A DNA stretch of 64,000 bases. It comes from an uncultured Bryobacterales bacterium (GTDB lineage: Bacteria; Acidobacteriota; Terriglobia; Bryobacterales; UBA6623). Where the stretch lies: positions 310,001 through 374,000 of the forward strand of contig CATOTH010000006.1 of NCBI GenBank assembly GCA_951813065.1, read 5' to 3'. The translations under genes were made by a program, and so were the position numbers. Positions 32,628-39,834 of this stretch are shown in pieces (position 1 is the first letter of the stretch; every line of letters starts with the position of its first letter). The notes under the pieces were generated by a model, which did not search any database, was not told the origin of the DNA, and saw only the letters and a list, made by a program, of their open reading frames with translations.

Positions 32628-33944
32628 TTGCTGCAACTGACACGCGAACTGTTGAGCTTAGCCGGATTTCCGGATGGACATCTATTTGAAGAGATCGCCG
32701 CCGGGGTTCCGCTTATCGTCGAAAACGCCGAGGGGCTGGACGCAGCGGCGCGCCGGCTCTTCGAGGCCGGGGAACACGGGGCGAGCGACATCATTCGTGG
32801 TTTCGCCGAGGAAGAGGCCGCGAAAGTGCCGGTCCTACTCGACGCGGTGCGGTGTGAGCCGAGCCGACGGCTGGACGTGCTGCAGTGCTTCTACAGCCAT
32901 CTGGCGAAGCGCATCTATGCGTTGACCTGCACGTTCCCGAACATCCAGACGTTCGGTGAGCTGGGCGAGCTCGTGGCACGGGAGCGCCATCCCTACTATC
33001 TGGATGGCCCGAACTCGGAGGACTGGATATTCCGGAACTCGATCATGGCGGAGAGGGAGATGACGATCTACGTGGACTACGTGAGGAACCTCACAGCGGA
33101 ATCCGGCGGCTACGGGTGGAGCACGCCGGGGGACGGCTGGGCACCCTCCGGGCCATACAGGCCACCCGAGTCCGTTGAGCTTTGTCGGGCGCTGGGGGAG
33201 GCGGGAGCGAAGTCGAGCAGCGGTCTGGCGGTTATCGCGGAAACGTGGCGGGGCTTCGAGCCGCAGGAAGATACGAGCCGGTCGGAGCTGAGACAGTTGA
33301 TCGTAACCATGCTGACACGGTTGGAAGTCTGCGGCCATTGCGACCTGGACCAGGCTGGAGTCAATCGGATCGTCGGCAGCTGGTCGTTTCCCCTTTGGCC
33401 GTTCGGGCTGTCGGCTCGCCCGGACGCCAAGACCATCGAAGAGTTGCGGGAGGAACGGAAGCTGACAATCGATTGGATCGAGAGGACGGAGGCGGTGCGT
33501 GACCCGCCGCCCGCGATCAGTCGGGCGAAGGTGGAGGAGATGAGCGCAGCCTATGCTGCCTGGGAGGACGAGTGCGACAGGGAGGACAGGCGGCTGGGTC
33601 AAGGCAAGTACAGTTCGTCCCCGTTTCGCCCCTCCAGCGAGCTCGCCGTGCACGGCCGGTTGCCGACGTACAGGCGGCTAGAGTCGATGTTCATGGAACT
33701 GCCCGACAGCGAGCGGACGGCGTTGCTTGCGCTCGGGTGGTTCACCGTGGATAGGGTTGCCGACTGGCCCAGGGTCTACGAACGGGCGAGGGCGACTGCT
33801 CGCAATCCAGACTACGAGATCAGCTACGGCCCTCGTTGGCTCCTGGGTCTGGAGTTGTGGGAGGCGACGCCGAAACCGTTCGAGGCAGGGCGGTGGTACC
33901 GGGCGGATCGGGGACGGGGCTGGACCGGTCGCCGTCGCGGGTGA
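32628..33944 (+). CDS. AbiV-like protein with C-terminal DUF3775-like region
   Basis: The 438-residue protein is read from a TTG at 32628, with GAGGAG about 10 nt upstream; the start is tentative. Residues about 25-75 ('VENAEGLDAAARRLFEAGEH' then 'SDIIRGFAEEEAAKVPVLLD') have the helical Asn-Ala / Glu-Glu-x-x-Lys pattern of AbiV abortive-infection proteins. The C-terminal part ('ERTALLALGWFTVDRVADWP' ... 'YLLG'-like) recalls DUF3775. Both assignments are by eye. It lies 34 bp upstream of a DUF429 gene with its own ribosome-binding site, so the two form an operon inside the integrase-flanked segment. A role in phage defence is inference from the family resemblance and the island context. Confidence 0.55.
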   Translation: MLQLTRELLSLAGFPDGHLFEEIAAGVPLIVENAEGLDAAARRLFEAGEHGASDIIRGFAEEEAAKVPVLLDAVRCEPSRRLDVLQCFYSHLAKRIYALTCTFPNIQTFGELGELVARERHPYYLDGPNSEDWIFRNSIMAEREMTIYVDYVRNLTAESGGYGWSTPGDGWAPSGPYRPPESVELCRALGEAGAKSSSGLAVIAETWRGFEPQEDTSRSELRQLIVTMLTRLEVCGHCDLDQAGVNRIVGSWSFPLWPFGLSARPDAKTIEELREERKLTIDWIERTEAVRDPPPAISRAKVEEMSAAYAAWEDECDREDRRLGQGKYSSSPFRPSSELAVHGRLPTYRRLESMFMELPDSERTALLALGWFTVDRVADWPRVYERARATARNPDYEISYGPRWLLGLELWEATPKPFEAGRWYRADRGRGWTGRRRG

Positions 33945-33978
33945 TCGAGGGCACGGCTCGGATGGATGGAGGTGGGAC

Positions 33979-34581
33979 ATGAGGGGAATTTGGGCCGGTG
34001 CCGACCCCGGCGGGATCGGGGCGTTCGGCGTCGCCGTAGTCGACGAGTCAGGGGCGACCCGCTGCGCAACGGTCTCGTCGGTGAGCGAGGCGGCGACGTG
34101 GGTACGCGCGCAAGGGAAGCCGCTCGGCATCGGGATCGACGCACCGATGTGGTGGTCCGCCGGACCCGGCGGAGGACGCGTGGCGGACCACAGGCTGCGA
34201 AAGGCGTACCCGCGGATTCACTCGGGGACTGTGCAGTCGGTGAACTCCTTGAGAGGCGCGGCGCTTGCCGGCGGGGCATTGCTGGCCTCGTGGATGAGAG
34301 AGCAGGACCCGGGATTGCGAATCACCGAGGCGCACCCCAAAGCGCTGCTCCTGGCGCTGGACATGGACGGCGCGACCTTCGCGGAACGATTCGGCATCCG
34401 GAACGTTTGGGGCGACGAGGAGCACCAGCGGGATGCGGCGATCGCGGCCGTTCGCGCCCGGGAGGGCTTCCAGGGCAATTGGCCGCTTGATCTAGCGGAT
34501 CATCGGGAAAGGCTGGAGCAGAATCCCAAGAGCTACTGGCTTGCGCCCGTCTCCTACTGGTGGCCGCAGCAAATCGAATAG
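33979..34581 (+). CDS. DUF429-family predicted nuclease (RNase H-like fold)
   Basis: The 200-residue protein starts at the ATG at 33979, which is preceded by GGAGGTGGG; a longer frame from 33727 overlaps the upstream gene. Acidic positions expected for the fold are 'WAGADPGGIGAFGVAVVDE', 'LGIGIDAPMWW', 'LRITEAHPKALLLAL' and 'EHQRDAAIAAV'. Together they suggest a metal-dependent RNase H-like active site (Asp, Asp, Glu, Asp). DUF429 proteins are of unknown biological role. The pairing with an AbiV-like gene and a following toxin-antitoxin pair suggests an accessory or defence function. Confidence 0.72.
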   Translation: MRGIWAGADPGGIGAFGVAVVDESGATRCATVSSVSEAATWVRAQGKPLGIGIDAPMWWSAGPGGGRVADHRLRKAYPRIHSGTVQSVNSLRGAALAGGALLASWMREQDPGLRITEAHPKALLLALDMDGATFAERFGIRNVWGDEEHQRDAAIAAVRAREGFQGNWPLDLADHRERLEQNPKSYWLAPVSYWWPQQIE

Positions 34582-34700
34582 ATGGAGCCGCGGGCACGTC
34601 ACCGCTGTTTGACCCATTGGGACGAGCGGGCAAACTGGTCGCGACTGTAACTAGTCGGTGCTTCTTGCCTCCCTTTCGGGACGCGATCAGCTACCATTTG

Positions 34701-34718
34701 GGTAACCCGCCGGTTACC
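34701..34718. promoter_or_regulatory. Palindromic operator-like site before the toxin-antitoxin pair
   Basis: GGTAACC (34701-34707) and GGTTACC (34712-34718) form a perfect 7-bp dyad around CGCC. It ends 8 bp before the GTG start of the toxin gene. Type II antitoxins of the HigA group repress their own operon through such dyads. Confidence 0.65.
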
Positions 34719-34726
34719 ATTGGCCA

Positions 34727-35053
34727 GTGGTCCAAGTCACCGAGTACGTTGATGCCCAAGGTCGCCGCCCGTTTGAACGTTGGTTCAACCGCCTCGGTGC
34801 CCAAGCAGCGATCAAGGTCACGGCGGCATTGGACCGCATGGGCCGAGGCATCGTGTCCAACGCCAAGAGCGTTGGCGCGGGAGTTCTGGAATACCGCATC
34901 GACTCTGGGCCGGGATACAGGATCTACTTCGGTCGGGACGGCGAGACCGTGATCGTCCTGCTCGGGGGCGGCACAAAACGCCGCCAGCAGGCGGACATTG
35001 AGACGGCGAGGCGGCTTTGGCGCGACTACCGGCGCAGGCGGCAGGAGGATTGA
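34727..35053 (+). CDS. RelE/HigB-superfamily toxin (addiction-module killer protein)
   Basis: The 108-residue protein uses a GTG start at 34727. 'RRPFERWFNRLGAQAAIKVT' and 'AKSVGAGVLEYRIDSGPGYR' followed by 'IYFGRDGETVIVLLGGGTKR' are the standard core of the COG3657 killer proteins. These are ribosome-dependent mRNA cleaving toxins of the RelE fold. The toxin precedes its antitoxin by 4 bp, the usual gene order in this group. Confidence 0.88.
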   Translation: MVQVTEYVDAQGRRPFERWFNRLGAQAAIKVTAALDRMGRGIVSNAKSVGAGVLEYRIDSGPGYRIYFGRDGETVIVLLGGGTKRRQQADIETARRLWRDYRRRRQED

Positions 35054-35057
35054 GACG

Positions 35058-35375
35058 ATGGCATTGACCCGGGATTTTAAGGTGACGGTGCGGGAACGGC
35101 TCCAGCGCGATCCGGGCTTCCGCGAAGCCCTCCTGACGGAGGCGGTCGACTGCCTGCTGTCCAGCGACATGGAGACAGGTAAATCGCTGCTGCGCGACTA
35201 CGTCAATGCGACAATCGGATTCGGCGAACTCGGAGGACTCACGGACAAGTCGCCAAAGAGCCTGATGCGCATGCTCAGTGCGAACGGCAATCCGCACGCG
35301 CGGAACCTGTTCGAGATCATCGATTGCCTGCAGCAACGGGAAGGCGTTCACCTAAGGGTTCAGGCGATCCGTTGA
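35058..35375 (+). CDS. HigA-like antitoxin (addiction-module antidote protein)
   Basis: The 105-residue protein starts at the ATG at 35058, downstream of AGGAGGAT overlapping the toxin's end. 'LLRDYVNATIGFGELGGLTD' followed by 'SPKSLMRMLSANGNPHARNL' is the Xre-like helix-turn-helix of the COG3636 antidote family. It would bind the toxin and the palindrome upstream. The pair may stabilise the island. Confidence 0.88.
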   Translation: MALTRDFKVTVRERLQRDPGFREALLTEAVDCLLSSDMETGKSLLRDYVNATIGFGELGGLTDKSPKSLMRMLSANGNPHARNLFEIIDCLQQREGVHLRVQAIR

Positions 35376-35440
35376 CCAGGGCCAATGGCTAGTCGTATGG
35401 CATCGGGAAGCCTGGAGAACTGCCACAAGAGGGACATCCC

Positions 35441-35740
35441 ATGCCGACCTTGAATTGGCTCACGCGAGACGAGGACATCGGTGCCGCCAAACGCGTGCCA
35501 TATCGTCTGCTGGAAGAGGTGCCCGATCAATCAAGCGGCGAGCTCGACACCGGGAACATGCTCATTCAGGGGGACAACCTCGAAGCCCTGAAGGCGTTGC
35601 TGCCATTCTTTGCCGGGCGGGTGAAGTGCATCTACATCGATCCGCCCTTCAACACTAGGCAAGCGTTCGAAAACTACGACGACAACATGGAGTACACGCT
35701 CTGGCTTGGCCTCATGTACGCGAGATTCGAGCTGCTTCGC
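35441..35740 (+). pseudogene. N-terminal fragment of a type III restriction-modification methyltransferase (mod)
   Basis: About 100 residues match the start of type III Mod subunits: 'VPYRLLEEVPDQSSGELDTG', 'NMLIQGDNLEALKALLPFFA' and the catalytic motif IV 'CIYIDPPFNT' in 'GRVKCIYIDPPFNTRQAFEN'. The frame is good up to 'MYARFELLR'. It then passes into antisense IS66 sequence and stops at 35839. The rest of mod and the whole res gene are absent, so the restriction system was destroyed by the insertion or deletion that brought in the IS66 scrap and the integrase copy. Confidence 0.85.
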
Positions 35741-35883
35741 CGCTGGCGTGGTGGCCTCGCTCTTGCGTCCGAACAGCGCCTGTTGCAACTGCGCCAGCTG
35801 GGCTTGCAGCTGCGCTTTCTGGGCCTGCGCGGCCTGTAATTCGAATGCGGTCGCCTGTAATTGCGCCTTGGTCTCGGCCGATC
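35741..35883 (-). pseudogene. Scrap of an IS66 transposase (TnpC N terminus)
   Basis: The minus-strand translation reads 'AETKAQLQATAFELQAAQAQ' then 'KAQLQAQLAQLQQALFGRKS', the coiled-coil plus 'LFGRKSE' signature of the IS66 TnpC N terminus. Only about 48 codons remain. It sits between the truncated mod gene and integrase copy 2. Confidence 0.75.
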
Positions 35884-36896
35884 AGACACACGGAATGCTG
35901 TGGGGTTATCGGGTGGCGTCAGTCAGCGGAAAGGAAATCTGCCCACTGCTGCATCAGTTTCCGCCGCCGGCCCAGCAAGTCGCTACGCGCATACGCTTGC
36001 TCGACCGCCGTGCCGACCGCATGGGCGAGACTCAGTTCCATGACGGCGTGTGGCGCGTCCGTCTGTTCGCTAGCCCACGTTCGGAAGGAGGACCGGAACC
36101 CATGAACGGTCGCGCGGGCCGCGAGTCCCGTGTCCCTCATCACACCTTGGTCAGCGTCATATCACTCATGGGTCGTCGCGGGCGAGCCGGAGAGGGAAAG
36201 ATCAGGCCCGATTCGTCGCGAAGCGAGCGAACGCGCTCCAGCACCGCCAGCGCCGCGTCGCTGAGCGGGACGCGATGCTCGATTCCGGCTTTCATGCGCG
36301 AGCCGGGAATGCGCCATTCTCGCGCTTCGGATTGGACCTCGTCCCACTTCGCAAGGCGCGCCTCGCCCGAGCGGCACGCAGTCAGCACCACGAACCGCAG
36401 GCAAGCCTTTGCAGACGGCGAGGCCCGCGAGGCTTCGACGGTGTCGAGCGCGGCCGCGACATCTCGGTAGGGCAGGGCGCAGAGGTGCGCCTTCACGGCT
36501 GGCATTGCGGGCAACGCGCCATCAATGGCCTCTCCCGCGACGTTCTCGGTTACGAACCCATGCGCCCAGGCCCAGCGCAGGACCGCGCGGATCCTCTGCC
36601 GGACCCGCCGGGCCGTTTCCGGGCGGGTTCCCCATATTGGCGTCAGGACGGCCAGCACGTGGACACGCTCAATGCGGTCGACGCTCAAGTCGCCGAGGAC
36701 CGGGAAGGCGTGGCGCTCGAGCGTCTGCATCCAGGAGTCCGCGTGCTTGTCATTCCTCCAGCGCGGCTTGAGCATCGCGTGGGTCCGGCGGGCGGCAACT
36801 GAGAAGGTTGGAATGACGTACCGCCGCTTTTCCGCGAGCGGGTCACGTCCTGCCGCGATCGCCGTGCGATTAGCCATGGCCGTTTGGCGCGCAGCC
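35883..36896. repeat. 1-kb direct repeat, copy 2 (integrase gene)
   Basis: This is the partner of 28708-29715. It retains the six bases (36876-36881) lost in copy 1. Beyond 36896 it continues into the integrase N terminus, which copy 1 lacks, so this copy is the likely source. Confidence 0.92.
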
Positions 36897-37081
36897 GCGA
36901 GGCCGACATACGGATATCCTCCGAGACCGATATCGTGGCGCTTGCCGTCGATGGTGACTCGCTGGACCCAGCTCTTGGAGCCGCCCTTGGCGACGGCCAG
37001 GTAGAGCGTCCCGCCGTCTCCGTGCAGCCCCCGTTTCGTGATGGATCTGACTTTCGCTGCAGTAAGTTTCCACACGCTCAC
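35919..37081 (-). pseudogene. P4-type tyrosine integrase next to ssrA, frameshifted
   Basis: The frame from 37081 starts with an arm-binding (DUF4102-type) domain ('TLYLAVAKGGSKSWVQRVTI', 'GLGGYPYVGLAAARQTAMAN'). The core-binding domain and the catalytic Arg region follow, then TGA at 36140. A second frame (35919-36143) carries H-x-x-R and the tyrosine. The two-base insertion at the junction is identical to that in copy 1. The gene begins 153 bp from the 3' end of the tmRNA gene and is transcribed away from it, the classic position of an island integrase that uses ssrA as its attachment site. It is likely inactive unless the two parts are produced by coupled translation and assemble. Confidence 0.85.
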
Positions 37082-37234
37082 CCAACGTTCTATTTTGGGT
37101 TATACGGGACTCGAACTGAACATGCAAGTCCTTGGGAGACTTGCTTTCAGTCTGTAACCACTTTATACTCAGTAGCTTATGAGACCAGTTTAGAAGCAGT
37201 TGGAACACACGGAACCATGGGACACTACAAGGGG

Positions 37235-37588
37235 TGGTGGAGGCGGCGGGAATCGAACCCGCGTCCGAAAAAGACCACCGAAAAGAGACTACATGCTTAG
37301 TCCATTCGTGAATCTCGACCGCAGACTGGGAATGAACAAGCCGACTGCGGTCCAGCTCGATTGATCTCGGCTCCTGAACTCCGAGCAGAAGTCCCGAGGC
37401 CTATCCCGCAAAATGACACCTATGACTTGCGTGCGAGCCCACCAGTCTAGGCGGCTGCCTAAAGCTTAGGCAGCGTGTGCAAACTGCATGTTGTTGGCAG
37501 TTCTTGTGTTCCGATCGTTTAACGGGTGCTCGGAGCCCGGCATGCCTCTTAGCAGCAATTACGATTTCGTCGAATCCTGTACGCCCCC
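37235..37588 (-). ncRNA. ssrA: Transfer-messenger RNA
   Basis: The minus strand from 37588 starts GGGGGCGTACAGGATTCGAC and ends with a T-arm (GGTTCGATTCCCGCC), CGCCTCC and an encoded ACCA at 37235. The 5' GGGGGCG pairs with the 3' CGCCTCC. The tag reading frame (37466-37498) starts at GCC and encodes ANNMQFAHAA followed by TAA. It is a one-piece tmRNA of 354 nt. The RNA rescues stalled ribosomes with SmpB. The tag ends AHAA, a slight variation on the common ALAA. Its 3' end is the presumed integration target of the adjacent island. Confidence 0.95.
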
Positions 37589-37747
37589 TCTCTTCAATGC
37601 AGGCACTGGCAGGTGACTGCTTGTTCTTAGCTTATACCCATCGGGAGTTTACTGCGAGCCGTCGTGAGGGTCGGCAAGAAGAAGGGCAACAAGACCAACT
37701 ATTACGCCGCCACTTCGGGCCGCGTCGACGGCAATTCCCGGATTGTC

Positions 37748-37912
37748 ATGCAAGCGCTCCAACTAGTCGCTCGTCGTCAAGTAGAAGTCCGCGAAATTCC
37801 GGACCCGCCGGATCCGGGACCGGGCGAAGTCGCGGTTTGGGTTCGCGCCGTCGGCGTGTGCGGGTCGGACACGCACTTCCACCTCGAACTAACCAAGAAG
37901 GGCGAATGGTAG
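37748..37912 (+). pseudogene. N-terminal fragment of a zinc-type alcohol dehydrogenase
   Basis: From the ATG at 37748 the frame reads 'MQALQLVARRQVEVREIPDP' and 'GEVAVWVRAVGVCGSDTHFH', the catalytic-zinc cysteine region of the MDR superfamily. It stops after 55 residues. No continuation is found downstream. The next 150 bp on the opposite strand contain an open, protein-like stretch ('LLEDIVENIKVPNAAEVERS') that I cannot assign. Confidence 0.75.
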
Positions 37913-38067
37913 GTGATCCGCAGGTCGGGGAGTAGGGGCATTGCATCGACCAGTCGATCGGCGCCGCCGAGGAAGGTAATGTCGGAACGTTCAACTTCAG
38001 CTGCGTTAGGGACTTTGATGTTCTCGACGATGTCTTCTAGGAGACGTTCCGTCGTCGTGCTTCCTGG

Positions 38068-38979
38068 CTACCCCGATGGCTTGTGCGAGACGGACGGCTC
38101 GAGCCACCCGAGCGACACGAAGAATTCGTCCATCCGGCTGACCGTGTCGGTATAGGCCGAGCCATCGCCGCGACCGTAGTTGAAGAACCCGTGGTTTGCT
38201 CCCTCGTAGCCGACCAACTCGCATCGGCTGCCGACGGATTTGACTTTCTCGGCAAAAAGCTCGGCCGTCTCATACGGGACAGTCGTATCAGCTTTCCCGT
38301 GAAAGATGATTGCCGGTGGGAAGCCGGACTTGACGTGATGGTACGGCGAGATCGACTCCGGTTCGACGCCCACCCGTTCGGCTAGTAAGGCGGTTCGTTC
38401 CTTGTCGAATTCGATTTTTCCCGGCACGCTGGCCGTCACGGTTCCGGGATTGAAGAGCGCCAGCGCGTTGGGCTTCGAACTGATCGACTTGTCGCCGGCC
38501 GGATCATCGTGGTCGGGGAGGGTAGCCGTCGATGCGGCCAAGTGTCCACCCGCAGAGCCCCCACCGGCGGCGATGCGGTTCGGATCGATGCCGAGCCGCT
38601 TCGCGTTGGCGCGGGCCCACCTGATCGCGGACTTTGCGTCCTGCACGCATTTGTGGACTTTCACGCCTTGACGATTGAGAACGCGATAGTCCGCCGCCAT
38701 CGCCACCATGCCCCGAGCTGCGAGGTGCTTGGCTTGATGGTGAAACTGTCCCGGAGTGCCGCTGCGCCAGCCGCCGCCAAAGAAAAACACGACCGCCGAC
38801 CGGCTGTCGGACGCCTTGTGCTCTTGCGGTTCGAAGATCCAAATCTTGAGGTCGGTTCCTTCGACGGACTTATACGTCTCGATCCGGGCCTCCGGCATAT
38901 TCGGAGGGTAGTTCGATTGCTGTTGCGCAACAGCAATCGAGAAAAGAACTGTCGCGGCGAGCAAGGTGCGGAGTAGCAT
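38068..38979 (-). CDS. Secreted alpha/beta-hydrolase esterase (acetylesterase-like)
   Basis: The 303-residue protein has a clear signal peptide ('LLRTLLAATVLFSIAVAQQQ'), an oxyanion-hole segment 'VVFFFGGGWRSGTPGQF' and the nucleophile 'AAGGGSAGGH' near residue 145. The acid is in 'HGKADTTVPYE' and the histidine in 'YEGANHGFFNYG'. This layout is typical of BD-FAE/acetyl-xylan-esterase-like hydrolases secreted by Acidobacteriota and PVC bacteria. It would release acetyl or other acyl groups from polysaccharides or similar molecules. It is the only intact gene between 37.6 and 39.8 kb. Confidence 0.85.
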   Translation of the reverse strand: MLLRTLLAATVLFSIAVAQQQSNYPPNMPEARIETYKSVEGTDLKIWIFEPQEHKASDSRSAVVFFFGGGWRSGTPGQFHHQAKHLAARGMVAMAADYRVLNRQGVKVHKCVQDAKSAIRWARANAKRLGIDPNRIAAGGGSAGGHLAASTATLPDHDDPAGDKSISSKPNALALFNPGTVTASVPGKIEFDKERTALLAERVGVEPESISPYHHVKSGFPPAIIFHGKADTTVPYETAELFAEKVKSVGSRCELVGYEGANHGFFNYGRGDGSAYTDTVSRMDEFFVSLGWLEPSVSHKPSG

Positions 38980-39110
38980 TGGTGCCTCCTTGGGCGGGGT
39001 ATCGTTTCAAACGCCGTGCAGATTATACACTGCAGCGTCGGCCGACCCACGGCAGGAGGCGCCAGCAGCACGCCCTCCGCCGCACCACTCTTCACGATGC
39101 CTATCGAGCA

Positions 39111-39491
39111 CTAGCGGACTGGGCGGGAGACGTTTTCTGCGACTGGCTTCCGGGCGGTTGGCCACCTGCCTCCTGCGCCGGTCGCCGGCAGGATCCGGAA
39201 CAGTGCCGAGTTCCGCCCTCCAGTCCTAAGCTCGGGCAGCATGCCGGAGCCTGAGCACCACAGCACTTGAACCACAAGTGCTGGCCTGATGCCCCAGCGG
39301 TCTGCGATCCGCCCGCCGACGTTGCAGAAGATGAAATAGCCGAGCTGGACCGCATTCACGGCGCAGACGAAGGCGCTGCTCGACATGCCAGAATCGTCGG
39401 GCAGCATGGTTGCCAAGACCGATTTCGAGATGCGATCTGTGTAGTGGGTCGGCGGCGGACACGGCACTTCTTCCGCGGGCTCATCCTGCAT
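39111..39491 (-). pseudogene. Fragment of an MFS transporter (hexuronate-type)
   Basis: The frame encodes 'SSSAFVCAVNAVQLGYFIFC' and 'NVGGRIADRWGIRPALVVQV', the first two helices and the G-x3-D-R-x-G loop of an MFS transporter. A degraded 'ALFRILPATGAGGRWPTARK' follows, matching the third-helix pattern. It ends after about 126 residues, where an intact protein would have over 400. Confidence 0.7.
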
Positions 39492-39543
39492 CCGAGCGGG
39501 CCATTGTACGGCAACCTCGTGATACTATCGCAGGCAAGTTCGC

Positions 39544-39831
39544 ATGTCCTCTGCCGTTGCGACTGACCGCCCGCCGTTGACATCCGATCTTGAACCGCGA
39601 AGGGCCGACCTCGACCGTTTCGGTCGCTGCTACATCGAGAACGCCTTGCCGCCCGATCAGCTCGAGGCGACGTGGTGTCGCCTCGAAGGGCAAGCTGCCG
39701 CCGAACTCGAACTCGGTCACGCCTACGAAGATGCGGGCGAAGGCGAGACCCTAGTATGGTACGTGGGACAAGACCGTAGAGTTGGCCTAACCGACTCTCC
39801 GAAACGGACTAGCCTTCAGAGGTCCTTTTGA
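39544..39831 (+). pseudogene. N-terminal fragment of a phytanoyl-CoA-dioxygenase-like gene
   Basis: The frame reads 'LDRFGRCYIENALPPDQLEA' and 'HAYEDAGEGETLVWYVGQDR', the usual start of PhyH-family 2-oxoglutarate/Fe oxygenases. It then loses similarity and stops after 95 residues. The iron-binding H-x-D region is missing. The next gene starts 3 bp after the stop. Confidence 0.65.
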
Positions 39832-39834
39832 AGC

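Noticed and set aside
37095-37165. tRNA-like sequence on the minus strand (acceptor-like GGTTACA/TATAACC and a TTCGAGT loop)
   Set aside because: The D-arm is too short, the T-stem does not pair and the anticodon loop lacks U33. It is at best a degraded relic.
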